From Chondrus crispus (Eukaryota; Rhodophyta; Florideophyceae; Gigartinales; Gigartinaceae): 64,000 nucleotides of DNA. The position numbers and the translations under genes are program-made. Below, in pieces: positions 21,322 to 32,074 of the stretch. Every line of letters starts with the position of its first letter. Position 1 is the first letter of the stretch. The notes below the pieces were generated by a model. The model was given only the letters and a program-made list of their open reading frames with translations. It made no database searches and had not been told where the DNA came from. Location of the stretch: assembly GCF_000350225.1 (NCBI RefSeq), contig NW_005179015.1, forward strand, positions 438,176 through 502,175. The letters are read 5' to 3'.

Positions 21322-24300
21322 TGACTGTCCAGAAGAGGCCGGACGCGAGGTCTGTGAGTAGAGTATGAGAGGAGGAAAGAAGCAGGCGACCCGCGTAAAC
21401 CCGTACGTTAAGGGACGGACGTGAGGGACGGTTTATAGAAATAGGAAAGTGATATCGTCAGTCCGGATGATGGAGTACAGTATGCATCCGCATTACTGCA
21501 AAAGGGACATGAGCTGACGTTCGGACGTACGATTCGAATGCACGAAGTGTAATTTAATCGGAAGAATGGGAAGTGTCCTCGAGGAGATACCAATCTGGAA
21601 AAATGAGTCAGAAGGAGCCGTAGCTGTCCTTTGCAATTATAAGCAAGATTAGGAAAATTACTGGGTAAGCGAAGGGCACGCGAGGGGTGCCAACAACAAC
21701 GATACAAGTGCCCAAGGCCGCCCCACGGTTGTCTTCCTACATTCAGTGTAGAATGTGACGGCCGCACCCGCCGACGGCTTTGGCAAACATTTGCTTCCGA
21801 GGTGCTCATGAGGCTCAAGAAACAGTGAGACAGACGCTCGCCGAGCAGGAGGATCAACCTCCCTAGTTTATAACACCGCCTGGGAAAGGATCGAGGGCAC
21901 GCGAAACAACGCGAAATTATACTGAAAACGCCCTCTGCCTTCCCGACGTGCCGCGCTAACGAGGTTGATGACAAAATGTCATGCTGACAAGGACGAGCGC
22001 GACACCGAAGCAGGACAAGGACAAAACCGGAGAAATGAGAGGACCGAGATATTCGATCAGCCCTCCGCGACGGACACGTTACTTATGGGCTCATGACGGT
22101 ATCCTCCCCCCACTAATTGTTTCTGTTTTATCTCTCTCTTGTTGTTGTTTTTTTTGTTTTGTCTCCTTTGTTTATTTGTTTTTTTGTGTTGCAGAGATCC
22201 TCGTTGAGTGTACTCGGAAGATACGAGCAGGAGAAGAGAAAGGAAAGGCGAAGCCGCCCAAATCGCAAGGCTGGCAGCAGGGCGAGCCCTCGGTGGCTTT
22301 GAGAAACGCGACGACAAGTGGAGGAGAAGAGCGACCGACGCACCTACGCGCGTGTGGCACCCCGAGTTAGGCGATCCCGAAGCAACCCGTTTTACGGAGG
22401 GACCAGCTGGTTGTCGCGATGACGGGCCCTGTGTGATGAACAAGCGCGAGAGAAGACCGGCAAGGTCTATCATCGACGAGCAACGACAGAAAATATATAT
22501 ATACACATTCATGTATGTCAATGCTCGTGATAGCCTGACTGTACTGTAGCCCATTTTCGAAAGGCAGGCAAATAGGAGAGGTAGATGAGGATGACGCACG
22601 CGGAAGGTCGAGAGGGCCTGCGACGGAACCCCAAGAGAAAAGGGAATGCTGATGGAATACAGGGGACTCGTCACGATCGAGAGTCGACTGAGTGTCAAGG
22701 TTTTGACGCGGATCATCACACTGAACCGCTGAGAAAGGAGAGAGAAAGCGTGCACGATTGAGGAAACCGGCATACGAAAGCCATCGAGGAAGTCGCCCCA
22801 CGAACCCTTTTGCGACAGAGACAGTTGTCCCTAACGTGGACGGAAGAGCAGACGAGTTGGAAAAGGGGAGGAACTGAAGAACGTACACTTCAGAAAAAGA
22901 AAAGGAAAGGCGGACACGACGAGCTATCACCCCGATTGACGGCGTCGAGTGACGACAACGTGCATTCGTTGGGGTAATGACGTTCCCAATTTAATTCCTC
23001 GAGCCAGGAAGAGAAGAGCTAGGGGAACTCGCAAGCTAAGCGACGTCGATTACACCGGGGCAACCTGGGACCCCGGCATTGATCATCGATCGTCCGCGGA
23101 CGATCGACGGCGCGACTGACTACAGTATGCGATCCGTATGTCACTTGTGTCAAGCGTGCCACATTCGGCGAACGAAGGGGGAGTTAGAGGCAAATGAGGG
23201 GATACGCTGAGCCCCCGAGTGAGGGTAGGATGCAAGAAAAAGAGGAGGAAAAATTGGCATAGACCAGAGGTGGATATCAGGGACGTGGGAACGCGTTGCG
23301 GGAAGTTGCAATTTTTGCTACGCGGAACGCAGGCTGACGATTTCGCGTACACACGTACAGTACGGTTCGGCAGGAAGTGAGGGAGGTTGAACGAAGGGAG
23401 CACGAATCAAGAGGAGGTACCTCAGGATTCAAAGAGAAGCATAGATGGGAACAGAAGACGACCAGGGGGTCGGAAGCACGCTGGAAGTGACGACACGACA
23501 TGCCGGTGGCAGAGGTAGTCGCACGAGGACGTTGTGTGCTGCCAACACAACGAGGGACGAGTCATTCTATTGACTTAGAAACGAAAACCACCGGCAGACA
23601 AGTGCACGGAGATACACGTGTGAAGCGGCCGTGAGAATATTTTAAAAAGAAAAAATAAGGAAAGCAGCAGCCGTCGCTGGGAAATGCACACGTATCACGT
23701 TTGTTGTCATCAGACCCCAGGCGCCGATCTTGCGACCACGGAAATCACAAGAGGAGGAAGCTTGAGAACCAACCCCCCCTTCACTTTCCCAAATGCCCCA
23801 AATTACGACTGAGGATGGTTGTTTGTGAACACCACGAACGCTGACGGAAACCCCCACAGGAGACTCCGGTTTGCTATGCCACGGGCGTCGCCCGCGTAGA
23901 GGTCGAAATAAGACCGAGGAGATGACAAGCAGGAGAGGAAGACAGATTGAGGTCTTGATACCCCTTCCTTCCCCCTGCTCGAGGCAAGCAAACTCTAACC
24001 GGTAAGCGCACAATGAATACAGTTGACGCAATAATCTCGTTCCCCCTCCCTTCTCCATCATCATTATTTTTTTTGTGTAGACGCAGAGGACGCGACCCCA
24101 CAATTGGATGCTGACAAGCCGCCCCAGAAGATAACAGTAAGCGTATCAGGACCCCGCGACGCGCACACCATCGGAGAAGGTGACGCGCGAGCAAACGCCG
24201 TTCAGTTCGACAAAGAAAGAAATGGGGTACCAGGAGAGAAAGGTTTTTTGGAAGCACGTGGAGAATGGATGTGGCTGTTCGACAGCTACGAGAGACCACA

Positions 24301-25381
24301 CAAAGGGGGTTCGGATGGTGAATCTCACAAAGCGACGACCAGGATGTCGTCAGCATTACGTTAAAAAAATGCACAAGAAGACAAGCCTGCGAAACGGAGA
24401 CATACAGTAACTCTGTGCGTGCAAAGCTGACGAGCAGGAAAAGGAGAGATGGATCTCGAGGGGGACTTCGCCAAGGCCATCAAGGCAGACGGTTTCACCT
24501 TGGATGAGGATATATCGATGTTCAACCATCGAGGAACACACACCGGGAAAAGACAACTGTCTTTGTGATTCGATGCGACGCTACCAGAACACATCACCCG
24601 GATGGTCCGCATATTCGGATCGCGTTTAGAGACTACAGGGGAGTCAGTACTACCCCAGTGAGGGATGCAAGCGAGAAACGGACCAACTAAACTCGCGAGA
24701 AAAAAAGAGGAGGAAGTTGATAGGAAAAGGGAATGCAATTTACCGTCGGTGGAATGTAGGGAAGTGTCGACGATGAGACGACACCCTCAAAGGACAATGA
24801 TCCGAACACGGATCGGCAGGACGCTACGATCGGCAACGGGTCAATGGGACGATTCACCCAAGGAATTTTTCCTTCGGAAGTGAGGTGACAAGCTGCACCA
24901 ATACGCGCAGGTCAGTGAGGGACGCTCCTCGAAGAGCCCCCTCGTTTATTCCGTGAGCACGGAGCAATGTGCGATAGACGCTGGCGACGTCGTCGTTCTT
25001 TTTGATAACATCTGGAGAGGACGGGGCGTTCGAACTTCCCCTGGTTGATTGGACTGCGTCGACGATTGGTTACAAGGGGGCGGCAACCGGAACAGTCGTA
25101 GGAGAAAGGGGACGAGCTGGGCCGGCCTGTTGGGAATCAGGGGGTAACCGAGGGATGGAAGGAAGACCTAGAGGGTCGGGGGAAGTGAAAGAAAAGCCCA
25201 CGCCGTCGCGCTTACGTTTGGTACCACCCCTCGTATGGCTCGGGGATGAAGGAAACATCAGGCTCGTCTTGCTCTTGCACTCCGGCAGGTTACAGGAAGC
25301 GGCGATGTAGGGGTATGAGAAAGACGGTGAGGAGATTATACGGAAAGGGAGCGGCGTGCAAGAGCGCTCGGAAGGGGGATA
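21322..25381 (+). other. Gy2 long post-pol region with decayed small frames
   Basis: Four kilobases separate pol from the right LTR half, far more than a simple 3' UTR. I see no long ORF. Pyrimidine tracts ending in CAG or TAG at 22117-22195 and 24045-24081 look like intron 3' ends. After the second, a frame runs about 95 codons to 24363 (QKITVSVSGPRD ...). Around 24449-24699 two frames joined by a one-base shift give a plausible ~85-residue coding piece (MDLEGDFAKAIKADGF ... IRCDATR). This may be a rotted accessory gene. The final 15 bases, GGAAGGGGGATA before TGTAGTG, form the polypurine tract. Confidence 0.45.
22117..22195 (+). promoter_or_regulatory. Splice-acceptor-like tract after Gy2 pol
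   Basis: A T-rich tract of about 75 bases ends in TTTTTGTGTTGCAG at 22195, the layout of a strong 3' splice site, about 870 bases beyond the pol stop. Gy4 has an equivalent tract at a similar distance although the sequences around it differ. A donor site was not identified. Confidence 0.4.
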
Positions 25382-25922
25382 TGTAGTGCAATACGCACCT
25401 GAAAAGGGGGGTGAAAAGAAGTGAAAACGGAAAAAATTGGATACTGTAGTCCGGGTTTGGGGGACACACGTGTGCGACGAAGCGCACGACTATTTTAATT
25501 ATTTAATTTATTTACTCATTAGACCTAGAATCTAGAGCCGGGAGCTACTGTACTCGCCCCGGCGGGGCTCTATATAACTTAGCCCTTTGACCGACCAAGT
25601 CAATAAACCAACCCGAGTTGCCGGAGTTAGATCTCGCCTTCGTCGAAGACTGCTTCCGTTCACGCGACGCGCTCCCCTTCTACGCTGCTAACGACATCCT
25701 CTATTGCTCGGGGTCCCCTTTAAAAGGGGACCAAGGAAAACTTTTCCTTGTCTTTTTACCTTTTCTATCTCTTATCCCTATCCTTTTCTATCTCTACATC
25801 TATTTTTCCCTTAATTGTGTTGGTTCCATTAGAGTCGGTTGCGACCGATCCGGTGTAGGTTTTTTAGCCGTCGGGCAACACGTTGTGTAGCGCTGCTACT
25901 GTTTCGAGTTCCGTAGGAAGGC
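25382..25922 (+). repeat. Gy2 inner LTR, first half (plus orientation)
   Basis: 541 bp from the true LTR start TGTAGTGCAATACG to a mid-LTR break at CGTAGGAAGGC. It contains the U3 promoter TATATAA at 25571-25577 and AATAAA at 25602-25607. Its last six bases (GAAGGC) overlap the first six of the left half (GAGGGC), the pattern expected if this LTR was a target cut with a staggered break. Confidence 0.9.
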
Positions 25923-26992
25923 TGTTGCAATGTGCCTGGCAGGCCGCCAACACAGTCCCACGGTCAAACAAAAAGAAGAAAAACAGCAACAGAAACAACC
26001 ACTGCCGATGGCACGCCCTACGGAGCGTTCGAGGCTCCCTTTCCCCTTGTGTGGGCTTGCGGCCCACGGTAGCTCAACTCCGACGGGGGGGGGGGTAAAG
26101 AAAGATGCCCGGCCCGCGAGGATAATGGTGGTAGAGACTTGTGAAGACTTGAATGCTCGGAGAGTGCGGGTTGGGCTTGTGTACGAGAATTTAACCGCGG
26201 TTCGCTGGGTTGTAAGGCCAATGCTCGACGAGCGTCTTCAGCACCTTGCATATAATTCAAGGTCTTCGACGGGGGCATGTTCAGCACTACCCGACGGGAT
26301 CGTAACCGTGTAGCGACGCTACTACCGACGTGTTGCCCGATGGCTAAAAACACCCTCACCAGCGCGATCGCGATCGCGATCGTGGTAGGTGGTACCAACT
26401 CTGTCTTATACAGTAAGACCTTCGACGGAGGCGTCGTTGCAACAGCCTTCCTACGGAACTCGAAACAGTAGCAGCGCTACACAACGTGTTGCCCGACGGC
26501 TAAAAAACCTACACCGGATCGGTCGCAACCGACTCTAATGGAACCAACACAATTAAGGGAAAAATAGATGTAGAGATAGAAAAGGGTAGGGATAAGAGAT
26601 AGAAAAGGTAAAAAGATAAGGAAAATTTTTCCTTGGTCCCCTTTTAAAGGGGACCCCGAGCAATAGAGGATGTCGTTAGCAGCGTAGAAGGGGAGCGCGT
26701 CGCGTGAACGGAAGCAGTCTTCGACGAAGGCGAGATCTAACTCCGGCAACTCGGGTTGGTTTATTGACTTGGTCGGTCAAAGGGCTAAGTTATATAGAGC
26801 CCCGCCGGGGCGAGTACAGTAGCTCCCGGCTCTAGATTCTAGGTCTAATGAGTAAATAAATTAAATAATTAAAATAGTCGTGCGCATCGTTGCACACGTG
26901 TGTCCTCCAGCCCGGACCGGGACCATAGTATCCAACTTTTTTCCTTTTCTCACTTCCTTTCACCCCCTATCCGAGACGGGTATTGCACTACA
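25923..26992 (-). repeat. Gy2 outer LTR, right (minus orientation)
   Basis: A 1070 bp LTR, near-copy of 12868-13920, ending TATTGCACTACA at 26992. Its start reads TGTTGCAATG, two bases (AG) shorter than the family TGTAGTGCAATG, exactly at the junction with the inner half. A CGATCG run near 26362 is longer than in the left copy. The second CGAAC target copy follows. Confidence 0.88.
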
Positions 26993-29900
26993 CGAACGTC
27001 CCTCCACTCGAGCCGAAGGAAACGCAAGAGGGGCCAACGCCGAAGTCGAAGGCCCCGGCGGAACGACCTCACCGATAAGGTCGCGCCCAAGGTGGTCGAT
27101 GGCCTCGTATGCCTCATGACGTCGAAAATATATAACATCTTGGGCTCCGTGGCCACTGAAGGCAACGCTTTTAAGCCCTACATGATCGCCGTCGACACGT
27201 GCTCTGGCTACAACTTTGTGAGGAAGGCCGACCTCCCTCCGGACTGGGCCCGCTACGTAATACGGGACGCGCCATTACCCCGCCTCGCTGGGGCGAACAG
27301 TAACCCGCTTCGACTTACGGCTGTCGTCCGCCTCGCGGTCCGGTTGCGGAACACGACGTTCCGCATACCTTTCGTAGTAGCCGAACAATTCGCTGTCCCC
27401 GTTCTACTTGGGACCGCATTCATCGATGCTCACGTACGCAGCATCGACATCGACGGACAGAAGCTCGAACTTCGTCACGGTGGCTCCGTAGCCATCGTCG
27501 ATGGGAAGGGGGAACCGACTTCCCCTACCAGGCGACACGGTCGCCAAACGAGTCGTCCGGAGGTACGCGAGGAGGCCCCGGAGGCGACCCGAATCGCCCG
27601 CTGGGTTACCATCCCCGCGATGTAGCAAGCCCGTGTGCGTGTGACAACCGCGGGGAGGGGCCTCATGTTCCTGGAGCCCAAGCCCTCACTCCAACACTGA
27701 CATGGAGTGAGGCTGACGAGTGGCGTCGCGGAAGTCCTGCCGAACCAGACATTCGAAGTCATCGTCGCGAACTTCTCGCGATGCGAGAGGCGGCTTCCGA
27801 AGCACACCGTCATGGGATACGCGAAGCGCAACCCCCTCGCGATCCTCACGCCCGAACGTCGAGTCGCTGAGGGGATCGTGCACGCGTTGCACCTGACCGA
27901 CTTGACCGATCAAGTGGGGGAAGTAGGAGTTGGCCGGTCCAACTCCGACGACCAGACCACCGCGGGTGACGGAGAGGTTGACACGGACGAACGGTCACCT
28001 TTATACCACCCGACGGCGGGGGGTACTGTACCCCCACAGAATAAGGATCTCGAAAATCCACCGATGGATTGGGAAAAAGAGGTTGACTTGTTATATATCG
28101 AGGATGACAAGCTCCGTGGCCACGTACTCGAAATGATCCGTAAGCACTCGAGTCTGTGGAGCGGTGCGCTCGGAACTATCCGCGCGACGGAACACCGCAT
28201 TACCCTCGAAACGGGTACGAAGCCGATACGCTCGATGCCCTACCGTAAGGGGCCTGCGATGCGCGAAATGGTCGCGAAGGAGGTCACCAAGATGTTGAAC
28301 GCAGGGGTTATCGAACCCGCGAGCACCGAGTGGGCGTCTCCGGTGGTGCTTGTACCGAAGAAAGACGGCTCTCTTCGGTTCTGCGTAGACTATCGGCGTC
28401 TCAACGCGAAGACTGCAGCGGATTCGTATCCGCTGCCTCGTATGGACGACTGCATCGACTCGTTAGGAGATGCAGCCGTCTTTACGACTGCATCGACTCG
28501 TTAGGAGATGCAGCCGTCTTTACGACGTTGGACTGCAATTCCAGTTATTGGCAGATCCCGGTCGCGCCGGGGGACCGCGATAAGACAACCTTTACGACGC
28601 ACATGGGCACGTTTCGCCACCTGCGAATGCCGTTCGGACTAAAAGTGGCACCGGCCACCTTCCAACGTGCCCTGGATATTATTCTCTCACGCGTTCGCTG
28701 GCAAATATGCCTCGTCTATCTCGATGACGTTATAGTGTTCTCGCGTACGCATGCGGAACACGCGAAGCATCTCAACGCTGTCTTAAGCTTTCTTGGGAGT
28801 GCCGGAATCTCCCTCAAGCCCAAGAAGTGTAGCTTCTTTCAGCCGAAGGTACACTACCTGGGGCACGTCATTTCCCCAGGTAAGTGAAGCGTGTCGGACA
28901 CGGCGGCCGAGGCCTTCGAGACGTTCACGTTCCCGAGGACACTTACGCAAGTGCGCTCGTTCCTCGGGGCGTGCAACGTATACCGCCGATTCGTTAAGGG
29001 TTCGCGAAGATAGCGCAGCCCCTGACCGACATGACGCGCAATGATGCAGATCCTGACTTCTACAACCCCACGGAGGCCCAACTGAACGCGTTCGAGAACC
29101 TCAAGAGGTGTATGCTCGCTCCTCCGATCCTCGCGCTACCGCGGTACGGGCGTCCGTACATGATCGACACGGACGCGAGTGCATACCAGCTTGGCTGCAC
29201 GCTGCTCCAGGAGCACGACCAGCCAAACGATTGGCGCCCGGTGGGCTATTGGTCCTACTCGCTAAGCGACAGCGAGCGCAACTAAAGCGTCACGGAACGC
29301 GAGTGCTTCGCCGTAGTGTGGGCCGTCCGCACACTACGGCCGTACGTAGAAGGAACGAAGTTCACCGTCCGAACGGATCACGACGCCTTGAGGTGGCTCA
29401 TGTCCCTCACAGAGAGTTCCAGAAGACCCACCCGGTGGCGGCTACGTCTGGCCGAATACGACTTCACCATTCAGTACCGTCCCGGGCTCGTGCATCAGGT
29501 GCCCGATGCCCTCTTACGCCTCGTTTCGCCGATGACCCTCGCCCCACCATCGAGGTGGATGACGACATTCCCACCTTCGACGGGGGTACGACCGTTCCGG
29601 ACGTATCGAACGAGCTCGCGGACCACGCTTGTACCGCGAGCTGTGACCATCAAGCCGTCCATGTCTTCGTGACGACACGGACCCAGGCTGGGTCAAGAAC
29701 GGGGTCGCGCGTACGAACGCGCGACGAACCGCGAGGCGACGACGTAGCCCCCGCTCTCTAAGGACCCAATTCTTTTTGAGAGGAGAGCGACGAGTTCGAC
29801 GCCGCCGACATCGAGCGCGCCGAAGACCCCGACGCTGGCGCGCCCGACACCCCGGTCGCCCCACCGCAGGACGACTTTCCGGCCCCTCTTACGATAGAGG

Positions 29901-31009
29901 AGATAGCCGAGGAGCAACGCGTGGATGACTTCTGCCAAACCGTTTGGCACGACAGTCCGAGTCCCGGGACTCCGCGTTCTTTGAGGACCACCAAGGGGTG
30001 CTCAAACGGAGACACCCCTTCGATCCGGACATCGTCCCGGTGGTTGTACCTCGGACACTCCGCGCTAGGCTCCTCTGCCTGTGCCACAGCCCGGCCATCG
30101 CGGGACACCTGGGCCAGAATCGTATGTACTGCGCACTTCGACGCGAGTACTACTGGCCCCATCTCGCTGCAGATGTCGCTGCCACGGTGCGAGGGTGTCG
30201 GACCTGCGCAATGAACCGGGTCAAGTTGCGGAAACACCTCAACCGTTTGAGGTTGTTCCCCGCCAAGCGGCCGCTCGAGAGTCTCGCGATTGACATTTTG
30301 GGTCCGCTCCCCAAGACGAAGGCGGGGAAACGTTTCCTCCTCGTGATCACAGACCGCTTCACTAAGTTAACACAAGTTGTCGCGCTCCGAACAGTGACCG
30401 CATACACTGTCGCGACAGCATTCTGTGACGCGTGGGTCTTCAAATACGGCGTTCCGCGTTCGCTGTTGTTGGACAACGGTCCTCAATTTAACGCCAAGTT
30501 CTTCCACAGCGTGTGTCGCGTACTGGGGATAACTAACTTATATACGTCCGCGTATCATCCCCAGACGAATGGGCAGGTTGAACGTTACAACCGGGCTATT
30601 GCGTCGATGCTTAGGAACTACGTCAACGAGCATCAGGATGATTGGGACGTGTACGTGGGACCGCTGACGTACGCGTACAATTCCCACGTACACCGAACCA
30701 CGCGTACGACACCCTTTGAGCTCGTGCTCGGCAGACCCCCGCCGGGGTTCTCTCTTCGAAGAGCCGACGGGGACGCACCCCCTCCGGACAGGGGAACTCA
30801 ACGCGCAGAGTTTCTCAAGACCTTGGACGAGACGACCCAAAAAGCTTACGAAAGCTTGCATCGTACGCAAGCCCGCTACAAACGCGACTTCGATAAACGC
30901 GTTCGAAGAATTAACACGCGACTCAAGCCGGGGGACTACGTGTGCCTCAACCCCACCGATGGGGCGAAGACGTGGAACAAGCTCGCGTCACCTACCGTTG
31001 GACCATACC
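26993..31009 (+). pseudogene. pol: Gy3 pol: protease-RT-RNase H-integrase, decayed
   Basis: The host element of the nest. Protease reads VDTCSGYNF, with Cys where Gly is standard. RT has FCVDYRRLN, PLPRMDDC and YLDD near 28720; RNase H has DTDASAYQLGC and TERECFAV. The integrase is a long open frame (29944-31009) with H..H and CRTCA zinc ligands, IDILGPLPK, LDNGPQF and VERYNR. Damage: stops near 27624 and 27702, a 38 bp tandem duplication at 28448-28523 that shifts the frame, a TGA near 28888, a shift near 29000, a TAA at 29283 and further breaks up to 29940. The frame is cut at 31009 by Gy4 and resumes at 45396. It is clearly older than Gy2 and Gy4. Confidence 0.88.
28448..28523 (+). repeat. 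38 bp exact tandem duplication in Gy3 RT
   Basis: Two adjacent identical 38 bp units starting GACTGCATCGACTC lie over the RT block before LDCNS. Because 38 is not a multiple of three, the second copy shifts the reading frame. Confidence 0.9.
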
Positions 31010-31950
31010 TGTAGTGCAATGCGCCTGTTAGGCAGAGACCAAGGTCCGACGGTCCAACACAAACAACAGCAACAAAAACAACAACTGCCAACGGCACAGC
31101 GCTACGGAGTGTTCGAAGCTCCTTGTCCTCTTTAAGCGGGTTTGCGGCCCGCAGTAGCTCGGATCCCTGATAGGGGGGGGGGCAAAGAGAAGGGCCCAGC
31201 CCGGGATCGGTAGATGGTGGTAGAGACTTGTAAAGGCAACTGCTCGACGAGTTCGGAGGGGTGTTTAGGTAAACCTGGTCCGATGGGTCGTAAATCCAAT
31301 GCTCGAGGAGCGCCTTGTACACCTTATACCCTTGATAAGGTCTTCGACGGGGACGTCGCAACGTAGCCCGTCGGGAAAGAAGAAAACGTAGCAGCGCTAC
31401 ACTGTCGTACTGCCCGATGGCAAAGTACCAACAACGGATCGGTCGCAACCAGATTCCGATGGAACCAACACTGAGAAAAGCACCGCTGGTGCACCAACAT
31501 AAAAGCCCGATGGCAAATGACGTCACGTTGCGGATCGCAATCCTACAAGGTGGGACCAACTCAAGATTAAGGGAAATTAGGTTAGGGAAATAAAGGAAAA
31601 TTGATAAGGGAAAAGGGGACCCCGAGCGATAGAGGATGCCGTAGGCTTAGGTAAAAGGGAGCGTCTTGGTAAAGACGGACTTCGACCAAGGCGACATTCA
31701 ACTCCGGCAACTCGGGATACCTTTACTGACTTGGTCGTCAGAGGGCTAAGGTATATATCGCCCCGCCGGAGCCACTACAGTAGCTCTCGGCGCTAGATCC
31801 TAGATCTAATCTAATGTTAAATAACTAATATGCGACTAATTAAAATTAATAATTAAAATAATAAAGTGAAATGATTTCCACTTTTGCTTGTCATACCCCA
31901 TCATTTTCATCTCTTTTCACCCCCCTTTTCAGGTGCGTATTGCACTACAT
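31010..31950 (-). repeat. Gy4 3' LTR
   Basis: Begins TGTAGTGCAAT and ends ATTGCACTACA, an 11 bp perfect terminal inverted repeat shared with the Gy2 LTRs. Minus-strand GATATATACC (about 31752-31760) is a TATA candidate. Compared with Gy2 LTRs it lacks about 110 bp and the AATAAA, so it is a distinct subfamily. Confidence 0.93.
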
Positions 31951-32074
31951 ATCCCCCTCCTGAGCGCCCTTGCGCAACGCCCAGCCATCGTATAATCTCC
32001 TGCCGCTGTTGACCGTGTTTCCCGGTCATCAATCACTCTGCGCGGCGTTCTAGCAAGGGTAAGACGAAAATACC

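Larger units (their letters stand above)
12868..26992 (+). mobile_element. Gy2: rearranged Ty3/Gypsy element nested in Gy3
   Basis: A 14.1 kb insertion flanked by CGAAC (12863-12867 and 26993-26997). The outer sequences are two complete LTRs in minus orientation. Between them lies a plus-orientation internal region (gag, pol, long post-pol region) that is itself flanked by two partial plus-orientation LTRs: the second half on the left (13921-14440) and the first half on the right (25382-25922). The two halves add up to one LTR. A normal element would be LTR-internal-LTR in a single orientation. Coding is degenerate with nonsense codons and single-base deletions. The family is shared with Gy4 (same gag and pol, same primer site and polypurine tract). 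Confidence 0.85.
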
